64,000 bases of DNA from Dermatophilus congolensis. GTDB lineage: Bacteria; Actinomycetota; Actinomycetes; Actinomycetales; Dermatophilaceae. Below the pieces are notes generated by a model. The model ran no database searches. It was not told where the DNA came from and saw only the letters and a list, made by a program, of their open reading frames with translations. Both the position numbers and the translations under genes were made by a program. The stretch spans positions 1,178,001-1,242,000 of the forward strand of contig NZ_UFYA01000001.1 of NCBI RefSeq assembly GCF_900447215.1, written 5' to 3'. Shown piece after piece: positions 26,672-35,066 of this stretch (position 1 is the first letter of the stretch; each line of letters begins with the position of its first letter).

Positions 26672-27502
26672 GTGGGACGTGCGGTTGTGATGAGGTGGCT
26701 GACGCCGCGGTGGCTGGGGGCTACTGCGGTGGCGTTGGCGTTTTTTGTGTTGTGTCAGTTTTTAGGGCAGTGGCAGTGGGGTAGGTATGAGGACAAGCTG
26801 GCTAATCGGGAGCGGGTGGAGTCGTTTTATTCAGCTCCAGTGAGGCCGTTGTCGCAGGTGGTTCCTGCGACAACGGCGCATCCAGGTGGTGCGGTGGGTA
26901 AGGACCAGGAGTGGCGTCATGTGCAGATGCGGGGTGAGTACGTTCCTGGTGCGCGTTTCATGGTGCGTAATCGTCCGCAGGATCGTTCATATGGGTATGA
27001 GGTTTTGGTGCCGTTGCGTTTAGAGGATGGCACTGCGGTGATGGTAGATCGTGGGTGGGTGGCTAATGGAGAGCGCGCGGATGTGTTGCCCTCGGTTCCG
27101 GCGCCACCGTCGGGGCCGGTGAGTGTGTCTGGCTGGGTGCGCCCGGGGGAACCTGCGTTTAACGAGAACACTCCCGCGGGGCAGTTGGGTTCGATTGATG
27201 TGGAGCGGATGCGTCGGGAAAGTGGGCTGCCGCTGCGGGGGGCTTACGTGGTGTTGGAACGTGAGCAGGATGGTTCTGGGGTGTCTCCGGCGCGCCCTGA
27301 CCCGTTGTTGCCGCCGCAGACGGGGTTGGGGCCCCATTTTGCGTATGCGTTGCAGTGGTGGGTGGGGTCGTTGGCGGGGTTTGTCATTGTGTTTGTCTAT
27401 GTGCGGCGGGAGGTGCGGGATGAGTTGATTTTGTCTGGTCACCTCACCCCGAAGGCCCCTAAACCGAAGAAAACGCGTATTTGGGATGAGGAGGACGCCT
27501 AG
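26672..27502 (+). CDS. SURF1 family cytochrome c oxidase assembly protein
   Basis: 276-residue membrane protein with one N-terminal helix (WLGATAVALAFFVLCQFLGQW) and one C-terminal helix (HFAYALQWWVGSLAGFVIVFVYV) flanking an extracytoplasmic domain, the standard SURF1 layout. Conserved WQWGRYEDK, VPLRLEDGTAVMVDRGWVAN and FAYALQWW blocks are present. It assists insertion of haem A into cytochrome oxidase; ctaA and ctaB, which make haem A, lie 30 kb downstream in this window. Start ambiguity: TTG 26639, GTG 26663, GTG 26672 or ATG 26690. Confidence 0.9.
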   Translation: MGRAVVMRWLTPRWLGATAVALAFFVLCQFLGQWQWGRYEDKLANRERVESFYSAPVRPLSQVVPATTAHPGGAVGKDQEWRHVQMRGEYVPGARFMVRNRPQDRSYGYEVLVPLRLEDGTAVMVDRGWVANGERADVLPSVPAPPSGPVSVSGWVRPGEPAFNENTPAGQLGSIDVERMRRESGLPLRGAYVVLEREQDGSGVSPARPDPLLPPQTGLGPHFAYALQWWVGSLAGFVIVFVYVRREVRDELILSGHLTPKAPKPKKTRIWDEEDA

Positions 27503-27515
27503 GGCCTGATTTTGG

Positions 27516-27555
27516 CGCTCGCTTCACTGTTCGGTGGTGTGTAGTGAAGCGAGCG
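27516..27555. terminator. Terminator between SURF1 and ABC-F genes
   Basis: A 13-bp perfect inverted repeat (27516-27528 / 27543-27555, arms CGCTCGCTTCACT / AGTGAAGCGAGCG) between two convergent genes. Confidence 0.8.
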
Positions 27556-27565
27556 GGTGGGGTTG

Positions 27566-29164
27566 TTAGGCCAGTTCGATGAGGTCTTTGTAGTCCGGAC
27601 CCCAGAAGTCTTCGACTCCATCCGGTAGGAGGAGTACGCGTTCGGGGTTGAGGGCTTCGACTGCGCCAGCGTCGTGGCTGACGAGAACGACTGCGCCTTT
27701 GTAGTTGCTCAGGGCGGCGAGGATTTCTTTGCGGCTGGCTGGGTCGAGGTTGTTGGTGGGTTCGTCTAGCAGGAGCACGTTGGCTCCAGAGACGACAAGG
27801 GTGGCCAGTGAGAGGCGCGTTTTTTCACCACCGGAGAGCACTCCGGCGGGTTTGTCGACGGCTTCGCCGGAGAAAAGGAAGGAGCCGAGGATTTTTCGGC
27901 ATTCTGTTTCGGTGAGGTCAGGAGCGGAGGCGACCATGTTTTGCAAAACGGTGGCCTCGCCGTCGAGGTTTTCATGTTCCTGTGCGTAGTAGCCCAGGCG
28001 TAGCCCGTAGCCGGGTTCGACTTGCCCGGTGTCGGGGGTGTCTTTGCCGGAGAGGATTTTCAGCAGGGTGGTTTTACCGGCACCGTTGAGCCCAAGGACA
28101 ACAACGCGGCTTCCTTTATCGATGGCGAGGTCGACATCGGTGAATACTTCTTGGGAGCCGTAGGCCCTGGAGAGCCCGCTTGCGCGCAGCGGTGTTTTTC
28201 CGCAGTGCACTGGGTCAGGGAAGCGGAGTTTGGCCACTTTGTCGTGTACTTGCACTTCTTCAAGTGATGACACGATTTTTTCGGCGCGTTTGAGCATTTG
28301 CTGGGCAGCGACTGCTTTGGTTGCTTTGGCGCGCATTTTTTCAGCTTGAGCGTTGAGTGCGGCGGCTTTCTTCTCGGCGTTTTGACGCTCGCGGCGTCGT
28401 CGTTTTTCGTCTGTTTCGCGTTGCTGGAGGTAGGTTTTCCAGCCGACGTTGTATTGGTCGAGAACTTGTCGGTTGGCGTCGAGGTAGTAGACCTTGTTGA
28501 CGACGGCGTCGAGGAGTTCAACGTCGTGGGAGATGACGATGAGGCCGCCTGCGTAGTTGCGTAGGTATTCGCGTAGCCACACGATCGAGTCGGCGTCGAG
28601 GTGGTTGGTGGGTTCGTCGAGAAGCAGGGTGTGGGCTTGAGAGAAGAGGATTCGGGAGAGTTCGACTCGTCTGCGTTGTCCGCCGGAGAGGGTGCCGACA
28701 GGCCGGGTGAGTTCTTTTTCGCTCAGACCAAGGGCGGAGGCGATGGCAGCGGCTTCGGATTCGGCGGCGTATCCGCCTGCGGCTTCGAAGCGTGCTTGGA
28801 GTTTGGGGTAGCGTTCCATGGCTGCTTCGGCGGTTTCGGGGACCGCTGATGCCATTTGTCCTTCGGTTTCGCGCATGCGTTGTGCGAGGTCGCCGAGGCC
28901 GCGGGCGGACAGGATGCGGGCGCGGGCGATTTCTTCCAGGTCGCCGTCGCGGGGGTCTTGGGGTAGGTATCCGAAGTCTGCTGCGCCTGAGATGCGGCCG
29001 CTGTCTGGGCTACGCCATCCGGCGAGGGTTTTCATGAGTGTGGTTTTTCCTGCGCCGTTGCGCCCTACCAGCCCGATGCGGTCTCCGGCTGCGACGCGGA
29101 AGGTTGCGCCGCGTAGCAGTAGTTGAGCGCCTGCGCGCAGTTCGATGTCGGAGGCGGTGAGCAT
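27566..29164 (-). CDS. ABC-F family ATP-binding protein (ribosome-associated)
   Basis: 532 residues with two ABC cassettes and no membrane segment. Walker A GRNGAGKTT (near 37) and GLNGAGKTT (near 350); signatures LSGGQRRRVELSR and LSGGEKTRLSLA; DEPTNHLD and DEPTNNLD; a Lys/Arg/Glu-rich P-site tRNA-interacting linker at about 240-310. ABC-F factors rescue or regulate ribosomes, some giving antibiotic resistance; the linker here does not let me decide. ATG 29164 with AGGAG 11 nt upstream is chosen over the open frame to 29293. Confidence 0.93.
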   Translation of the reverse strand: MLTASDIELRAGAQLLLRGATFRVAAGDRIGLVGRNGAGKTTLMKTLAGWRSPDSGRISGAADFGYLPQDPRDGDLEEIARARILSARGLGDLAQRMRETEGQMASAVPETAEAAMERYPKLQARFEAAGGYAAESEAAAIASALGLSEKELTRPVGTLSGGQRRRVELSRILFSQAHTLLLDEPTNHLDADSIVWLREYLRNYAGGLIVISHDVELLDAVVNKVYYLDANRQVLDQYNVGWKTYLQQRETDEKRRRRERQNAEKKAAALNAQAEKMRAKATKAVAAQQMLKRAEKIVSSLEEVQVHDKVAKLRFPDPVHCGKTPLRASGLSRAYGSQEVFTDVDLAIDKGSRVVVLGLNGAGKTTLLKILSGKDTPDTGQVEPGYGLRLGYYAQEHENLDGEATVLQNMVASAPDLTETECRKILGSFLFSGEAVDKPAGVLSGGEKTRLSLATLVVSGANVLLLDEPTNNLDPASRKEILAALSNYKGAVVLVSHDAGAVEALNPERVLLLPDGVEDFWGPDYKDLIELA

Positions 29165-29343
29165 GGGTGTGGTAACTCCTGAGGAAACGGGGTCGGGGCC
29201 AGGCGTGCGTGCGCCACCGCCCAGTCTAGGTCTACGGGGTGGCTGGGTGTTGGTCAGGTATGTGTGCAGGGGCCCGCGGCGCTGCGGCGCCACCCCTGGC
29301 TTTGTCCTCAGGTGTTTGTTTGTGGCGAGGTGATGCCCGCGGG

Positions 29344-29598
29344 TTAGTGGTTTCGCAGTGCGTTGATGAGCTCGTTTTTGTTCATTGTTGAGCGTCCGCG
29401 GATATTGAGTTCGGTGGCTCGTTTGCGTAGTTCTGCCACAGTCCAGTCGTCGTAGGAGCCTGATTTTCCGCCTTTGCTGCCAATTTTTTCGCGAGAGGAG
29501 GCCGCTGCTGCGTTGGCGATAGCGGCGGCTTTGCTTTTGCTGTTGCCTTCTTCGCGGAGTTTTTCGTAGAGGTCGGGGTCTTTGATTGAGTCGGCCAT
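29344..29598 (-). CDS. Small SAP/Rho-N-like protein (DUF7218 type)
   Basis: 84-residue basic protein. The N-terminal half is a helical Ala/Lys-rich segment (KLREEGNSKSKAAAIANAAA), and the C-terminal half is a Rho N-terminal/SAP-like helix-extended-loop-helix (WTVAELRKRATELNIRGRSTMNKNELINALRNH), which suggests nucleic-acid binding. It starts 1 nt after the fumC stop, so it is almost certainly co-transcribed with fumC. Biological role unknown. Confidence 0.85.
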   Translation of the reverse strand: MADSIKDPDLYEKLREEGNSKSKAAAIANAAAASSREKIGSKGGKSGSYDDWTVAELRKRATELNIRGRSTMNKNELINALRNH

Positions 29599-29599
29599 G

Positions 29600-31018
29600 T
29601 CAGTTTTTTCTCGCCTCGCGGGGGTGGGTCATGTCGATGGGAACAACCCAGGCGTCGAATTCTTCTGCGGTGAGGTAGCCGAGGTTAAGGGCTGCGGCTT
29701 TGAGGGTGGTTCCTTCTTTGTGGGCTTTTTTGGCGATGCTGGCTGCTTTGTCGTAGCCGATGTGGGGGTTGAGGGCGGTTACTTGCATGAGGTTGAGCTC
29801 TAGGGCCGCGGCGATGCGTTCCTGGTTGGGTTCGATTCCGGTGGCGCAGTGGTCGGTGAATGCTGCGCATGCATCGCCGAGGAGGCGGATGCTTTCGAGT
29901 ACGGCGTGTGCCATGACGGGTTTGTAGACGTTGAGTTGGAAGTTTCCTTGGCTTCCAGCGAATCCGACGGTGGCATCGTTACCGAAGACGCGGGTGGCGA
30001 CCATGGTTATGGCTTCGCATTGGGTGGGGTTGACTTTGCCGGGCATGATCGAGCTGCCGGGTTCGTTTTCGGGGATGCGTATCTCACCGATGCCGTTGCG
30101 GGGTCCGGAGGCGAGCCAGCGGACGTCGTTGGCGATTTTCATCAAGGCCATGGCCAGGCCACGTAGGGCGGAGCTGAGGGCTACGAGGGCGTCATGGGCG
30201 GATAGGGAGGCGAATAAGTTGCTGGATTGGCGGAATGGGTGTCCGGTTTGTTCAGCGATTTTTGTTGCGGCGAGTTCGCCGAATTGTGGGTGTGCGTTCA
30301 GGCCGGTGCCCACGGCTGTGCCGCCGATGGCCAGGTCGAGGATGTCGTTTTCAGCGTGGTGGATATTGGCGAGGGCAAGGTCGAGTTGGGCTACCCAGCC
30401 GCTGATTTCTTGACCGAGTGTGATGGGGGTGGCGTCTTGCAGGTGGGTGCGTCCGACTTTGACGACGTCGGTGAATTGTTCGCTTTTGGTGGCGAGGGTG
30501 TCGCGTAGGTTGCTGGCCTGTTGGTAGAGGAATTCGTGCAGGTCTAGGACAACGGCGATGTGCATGGCCGTGGGGAAGGTGTCGTTGCTGCTTTGGCCGC
30601 GGTTGACGTGGTCGTTGGGGTGGATGGGGGTTTTGGTGCCCATGTGACCGCCGAGGATATCGATGGCGCGGTTGGAGATTACTTCGTTGGCGTTCATGTT
30701 GGATTGGGTGCCGCTGCCTGTTTGAAAAACAACGAGGGGGAAGTCGTTGTCGAGGTGGCCGTCGATGACTTCGCGGGCGGCTTGTTCGAGTGCGTCGAGG
30801 GCAGCGTTGTCCAGGGCGGCTAGTTCGCCGAGTTCGCGGTTGGCGCGGGCGGCTGCGAGTTTGAGGTGGCCTAGGGCGCGGATCATTGACCGTCCCCAGA
30901 TGAAGGTGTCGCGGCCGATGGGGAAGTTGTTGATGCTGCGTTGTGTTTGGGCTCCCCAGTAGTGGTCGGCAGGAACCTCGACGGTCCCCATGCTGTCGGT
31001 TTCGTGTCGAGTGTTCAT
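29600..31018 (-). CDS. fumC: Class II fumarate hydratase
   Basis: Reversibly hydrates fumarate to L-malate in the TCA cycle; a soluble homotetramer. 472 residues with the superfamily signature [11 protein letters not shown] near 328, GSGTQSNMN near 105, the HPNDHVN/GQSSND block near 135-150 and [17 protein letters not shown] near 195. ATG 31018 lies 6 nt after TAGAGT (31025-31030), so the mRNA is probably leaderless. Confidence 0.97.
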   Translation of the reverse strand: MNTRHETDSMGTVEVPADHYWGAQTQRSINNFPIGRDTFIWGRSMIRALGHLKLAAARANRELGELAALDNAALDALEQAAREVIDGHLDNDFPLVVFQTGSGTQSNMNANEVISNRAIDILGGHMGTKTPIHPNDHVNRGQSSNDTFPTAMHIAVVLDLHEFLYQQASNLRDTLATKSEQFTDVVKVGRTHLQDATPITLGQEISGWVAQLDLALANIHHAENDILDLAIGGTAVGTGLNAHPQFGELAATKIAEQTGHPFRQSSNLFASLSAHDALVALSSALRGLAMALMKIANDVRWLASGPRNGIGEIRIPENEPGSSIMPGKVNPTQCEAITMVATRVFGNDATVGFAGSQGNFQLNVYKPVMAHAVLESIRLLGDACAAFTDHCATGIEPNQERIAAALELNLMQVTALNPHIGYDKAASIAKKAHKEGTTLKAAALNLGYLTAEEFDAWVVPIDMTHPREARKN

Positions 31019-31024
31019 ACAGTC

Positions 31025-31030
31025 ACTCTA
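31025..31030 (-). promoter_or_regulatory. -10 element of fumC (leaderless)
   Basis: TAGAGT on the minus strand with exactly 6 nt to ATG 31018. Confidence 0.5.
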
Positions 31031-31185
31031 GGTGGCAAGATTCCCTAGCGGGAGAGCAGTTCCGGTGAGTACCAGCACATTTGGCGAGTCGCCTTTCTTC
31101 GCTGACTTTACAGAGTGTGACCTCACCCAGCATCCACGCTCTTCGCGCCGCTCCCACACTCGAATGGATACCTCACATGGCGTGA

Positions 31186-31773
31186 ATGGCAATCAAACTC
31201 ACGCCAAAGGGCCACTATCGAAGAGTGAAACCAATGCTGGCAACCTCCACTACCGCTGTCCCTACGAGCGCTGATTGGGTCCACGAAGTGAAGTGGGATG
31301 GCATGCGCGTCCTGGCAGACGTTCATCACAGCCACGCCTGTCTTCACACACGTAACGAAACGGATGCCAGCACCCGGTTCCCCGAAATCGTGACTGCTTT
31401 AACTGGGCAGAGCACACCAGCAGATGTGCTCCTCGATGGTGAAGTTGTGCTTTTCGATGAGGCAGGCAGCCCGTCGTTCAAGAAACTACAAAACCGCATC
31501 TTCGTAAGGAGAGCAGACACTGCTCAGCGCTTGGCGGCCACCGCACCAGTAACTTTCATGGTCTTTGATCTGCTCCGGTTCAACGACCGCGACCTCACAG
31601 ACGAGCCGTGGACGGTGCGGCGCCAGCTGTTGGAGACACTCACCTGGAACAGCGACCGCATCACAGTGACACCCACTTTTCCTGATGGTGAATCCCTCCT
31701 AGAAGCAACCCAGGAGCAGGGGCTAGAGGGAATCATCAGCAAACGTATCGATGCCCCCTACTTCCCCCGGTAA
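31186..31773 (+). pseudogene. ligD: LigD-like ATP-dependent DNA ligase domain, 5' part of a frameshifted gene
   Basis: Encodes the adenylation half of an NHEJ-type DNA ligase: active-site lysine in HEVKWDGMRVLADV (motif I, near residue 36), motif III FMVFDLLRFNDRDL, motif IV EGIISKRIDAPY. The frame stops at TAA 31771 just after PYFPR, where homologues continue PGxRSxxWRK; exactly that continuation (PGKRSKAWRK) is present in the next frame. A single extra C in the C5 run 31764-31768 explains it. Start at ATG 31186 or GTG 31225. The ligase-first order (ligase then polymerase) differs from the classical mycobacterial LigD order. Confidence 0.8.
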
Positions 31774-33181
31774 ACGCAGCAAAGCATGGCGTAAATTGCC
31801 CCACCGGCCCACACATTCGATGGTGATCGGCGGTTGGCGGTCTGAAACTGGCTCAGAAAACCGGGTGGGTTCTTTCCTTGTTGGCCTACCAGAAAGCTCA
31901 GCTGGTGAAGCTACCCGGCTATGTTTCCTTGGCCGTGTCGGTAGCGGCGTGGCTGGTTCGGTACAGGAAACGCTGGTGCCTTTGCTACGCGAGCATGCCG
32001 CGAAAGAATCCCCCTTCGCTGCGGACCTTCCCGATGCAGACGTTGCGGGGGTGCACTGGGTTCATCCTCGTCTTGTTATCGATGTTCGCGCGCTGGGCGG
32101 TATTCCAAAACCGGGCTACCGGCTACGTCAACCTTCATTCCAGGGGTTGCGTCCTGACCTGACCCCTACTGATCTGGTCTCTGAAACCACCAGATCAGCA
32201 ACTTCTGAGGCCACCATGTCACTCACCGACGCAAGCAAAGAAGCCGAGTCTTTGCCGCAGCAGTCCCAGGCCGTGAACGCAGATATCGAGGGCCGCCGTG
32301 TTCCGTTGACCAACCTTGAGAAGGTTCTCTACCCCGATTCAGGCACCACTAAATCCGAGATCATCAGCTACCTGGCGGAGGTTTCGGCTGCGCTTCTGCC
32401 TGCGTTGGCAGCCCGTCCAGTCACCAGGGTGCGTTGGCCGCATGGGGTACAGGGCCCATCGTTTTTCGAGAAAAACGCCCCGAAGAATACTCCTGAGTGG
32501 GTGCGGACCGTCATCCTCCACTCCCCCGGTTCGCGCCGCGAATCTTCCCAGGTCACATACCCTCTGGTCGATGACTTGTCGACACTGATGTGGCTGGGAA
32601 ACCTCGCTGCACTCGAACTGCATGTGCCGCAGTGGCGCATCGACAGCCAGGGCGCGCCGTGTGCCCCGGATCGTCTAGTTATTGACCTTGATCCTGGGGA
32701 ACCTGCAGGGCTTACTGAATGCGCACGCGTTGCCCTTATCGTGCGCGATGCCCTGCTGGAGCAGGGGGCGGAAATTATCGTCCCGGTAACCAGCGGCAGC
32801 AAAGGCATCCAGTTGTATGCCCCTGTTGCCGGTGACCCTGATGATCGTGACGCCACTCGTTCTCGCGCTCAACAGTTAGCGAAAGCTCTTGAGCAGAGCC
32901 ACTCTGAAATGGTGGTTGCGACGATGAGGAAGACAAAACGACCAGGCAAGGTCTTGCTCGACTGGAGCCAAAACACACGCTCTAAAACCACGATTTGTCC
33001 TTATTCGCCGCGTGGTAAACATCGCCATATCACGGTCGCTGCACCGCGTACCTGGGATGAAGTAGAGGCCGCCGCTACCGGTACACCGGCGCATACGCTG
33101 ACTCAACTCGGCCCGCGCGAAGTGCTCGATCGGCTGGAGAAAATCGGCGATCTTTTTGCCCCTGTGCATATGTCGACCTGA
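31769..33181 (+). pseudogene. ligD: LigD-like gene 3' part: ligase OB domain plus polymerase/primase domain
   Basis: Continues the ligase in the +1-shifted frame: PGKRSKAWRKL (motif V region), then an OB-fold with VGSFLVGL and FLGRVGSGVAGS, then HWVHPRLVIDV. After a Ser/Thr/Glu-rich linker (about 32180-32280) comes a LigD PolDom (archaeo-eukaryotic primase fold): RVPLTNLEKVLYP, FFEKNAPKNTPEW, LVDDLSTLMWLGNLAALELHVPQW, DRLVIDLDPGEP (catalytic acidic pair) and SGSKGIQLYAPV. All key PolDom residues look intact, so the break may be recent, a sequencing error, or bypassed. ATG 31751 could start a separate protein lacking the catalytic lysine. No Ku gene is in the window. Confidence 0.8.
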
Positions 33182-33227
33182 CACGCAGATAACCGCAGGT
33201 ACCCCTGTATCAAGGCAACAGCACTTT

Positions 33228-33233
33228 TAGGCT
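33228..33233 (+). promoter_or_regulatory. -10 element of the PHP gene (leaderless)
   Basis: TAGGCT, 7 nt before ATG 33241. Confidence 0.4.
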
Positions 33234-33240
33234 GAGCAGC

Positions 33241-34281
33241 ATGTCTGCTGCCGATTCACTCAAACCTATCGACGCCTTGCGTCGAATTGCGTTCCTACTG
33301 GAGCGCTCGCGCAGTCAGACTCACCGGGTTGAAGCTTTCCGCCGCGCAGCAACAACGATTCTGCGTACACCTGAGGAGGAAATCCGTGCCCGTACCGCGG
33401 CAGGGACACTTACTGAGCTGCCTACTATCGGGAAAAGCACAGCAGCTGTCATCGCGGACTGTTTGGCTGGCCGGCGTCCTGCATATCTCACGAGCCTAGA
33501 GGAAACTGCCACTGGGCCACTCATTGAAGGTGGCGAAGACCTTCTGGCAGCTATGCGCGGTGACCTGCATTGTCATTCGAATTGGTCCGATGGTGGGGCC
33601 CCTATCGAGGAAATGGCCGCGACAGCGATAGAGCTCGGTCGTGAATACATCGCTCTTACTGATCATTCGCGCAATCTGCGGATTGCGCATGGTCTTTCCG
33701 AGCAGCGGCTGCGTGAACAGCTCGATGTGGTTGCGGCGATTAGCCAGGCCTTGCCGCGTGATGATTTTCGGCTACTGGCGGGGATTGAGGTCGACATCTT
33801 AGATGATGGAGATCTTGATCAAGACCCTGAGCTTCTCGATCAGGTCGATGTGGCTGTCGCCTCGGTTCATTCCAAGTTGCGCATGAATGCTGAATCGATG
33901 ACGCAGCGAATGATGAAGGCCGTGAGAAATCCGCGAACGAGCATTCTTGGTCACTGCACGGGGCGGCTCGTGGCTGGTGGGCGGGGTCAGCGCCCGCCAA
34001 GTGTTTTTGACGCCGAAGCTGTGTTTTCTGCCTGTGTTGACCATGGGGTGGCTGTTGAAATTAATAGTCGCCTTGAACGGCAGGACCCTCCTGATGAGCT
34101 GATCGCGATGGCTCTTGATATGGGGTGTTTGTTCTCGATTAACACTGATGCTCATGCGCCTGGTCAGTTGGATTTTTTGGCTTATGGCTGTGAACGGGCG
34201 CAGCGGCTAGGGGTCCCTGCCGAGCGAATTGTGACGACGTGGAATGTGGATCAGTTGCTGGCGTGGCTAAGGCGAAATTGA
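33241..34281 (+). CDS. Helix-hairpin-helix plus PHP-domain protein (PolX-like without polymerase core)
   Basis: 346 residues. The N-terminal 95 form a PolX-like 8-kDa/HhH segment (LRRIAFLLERSRSQTHRVEAFRRAATTI ... LTELPTIGKSTAAVIADCL). The rest is a PHP metal-dependent phosphoesterase: DLHCHSNWSDG near 103-113, ALTDHS near 138, GIEVDIL near 180, ASVHSK near 205, GHCTGR near 232, EINSR near 270 and NTDAH near 300, so the metal ligands look complete. Likely a nuclease or phosphatase acting on DNA ends. It sits directly after the LigD-like gene. The last 143 bp overlap the convergent TetR gene. Confidence 0.85.
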   Translation: MSAADSLKPIDALRRIAFLLERSRSQTHRVEAFRRAATTILRTPEEEIRARTAAGTLTELPTIGKSTAAVIADCLAGRRPAYLTSLEETATGPLIEGGEDLLAAMRGDLHCHSNWSDGGAPIEEMAATAIELGREYIALTDHSRNLRIAHGLSEQRLREQLDVVAAISQALPRDDFRLLAGIEVDILDDGDLDQDPELLDQVDVAVASVHSKLRMNAESMTQRMMKAVRNPRTSILGHCTGRLVAGGRGQRPPSVFDAEAVFSACVDHGVAVEINSRLERQDPPDELIAMALDMGCLFSINTDAHAPGQLDFLAYGCERAQRLGVPAERIVTTWNVDQLLAWLRRN

Positions 34282-34894
34282 CTGTTTTTGTGTGCTGCCC
34301 ATTGGGCTGCCAGCTGCAGTGGAGGCGGCTGACGGCGTTGAGAGTGGCGTCAATGACTTGATCGGCTGGTATGCCGCGGTCGAGGAGGTGAAACCCTGCA
34401 TCCACCATGCTCCGGGTAAGTTCGGCGCCAATCTGTGCCTGGGTTTCATCTGCAGTGAGGTGTTGCCATGCGGCCAAGAGCATGTCTTGGGTGTTGCGGT
34501 GGGCATGGGTTACGGCCTGACGTGTTCTGTCGGCGAGGGGTGTGTTTTTAGTGATGTTCATGAGCCAGCCGTAACCGGTGAGGGCGGCTTGTTCGAGGTT
34601 GCTACGGCACCAGGCATCGATCTGTTCAGCGGGGGTGTGAGCACAAGTGACTGCTTCGTTGACGGCGTTGAGCCAGCTAGGCAGGTGACGTTCGAGTACG
34701 AGTGTGCGCAGGTCGTCGACGGAGTCGACGTAGCGGTAGATGCTGTTGCGGGCGATTCCTGCTGCTGAAGTGACGGCTCCGGCGGTGAGGGCTTGAGGGC
34801 CGTCGGTGCGCATGATGTGTTCGGCTGTGTCGATGAGGGTGGCGCGGATGTGTGCGCGGTGTTCACGCATGGTTGAGGCAGTGATGCGTGGCAT
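34139..34894 (-). CDS. TetR/AcrR family transcriptional regulator
   Basis: 251 residues. The N-terminal HTH (about 14-60; QALTAGAVTSAAGIARNSIYRYVDSVDDLRTLVL) is followed by a ligand-binding helical domain ending near 200. The remaining 50 residues (NFALATPATDPHSTSS...) are polar, low-complexity and antisense to the end of the PHP gene, so the stop may have been lost and replaced by one inside the neighbour. It is divergent from an MFS drug-type exporter, the usual arrangement of a local repressor and its efflux target. GGAGGAG precedes ATG 34894. Confidence 0.88.
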   Translation of the reverse strand: MPRITASTMREHRAHIRATLIDTAEHIMRTDGPQALTAGAVTSAAGIARNSIYRYVDSVDDLRTLVLERHLPSWLNAVNEAVTCAHTPAEQIDAWCRSNLEQAALTGYGWLMNITKNTPLADRTRQAVTHAHRNTQDMLLAAWQHLTADETQAQIGAELTRSMVDAGFHLLDRGIPADQVIDATLNAVSRLHCSWQPNGQHTKTVNFALATPATDPHSTSSQFARQGPLAAAPVHSHKPKNPTDQAHEHQC

Positions 34895-34949
34895 GACTCC
34901 TCCTGGGGATGGTGCCGCGTGGTGAGGGGGGTGGTGGTTGATGTGTTTA

Positions 34950-34964
34950 ATCAGTGTGCCTGAT
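34950..34964. promoter_or_regulatory. Candidate TetR operator
   Basis: ATCAG-N5-CTGAT inverted repeat in the 172-bp divergent region between the TetR and MFS genes; the short half-sites make this a weak call. Confidence 0.3.
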
Positions 34965-35066
34965 GAATTGTTTTAGCGACACCCTGTCTCTAACCTCAAA
35001 GAAGACATATCGCCACCGTGACCCGACTACTCGCCGGGCCATTGCCTCGTTTTCAGGAGTTCTCGG

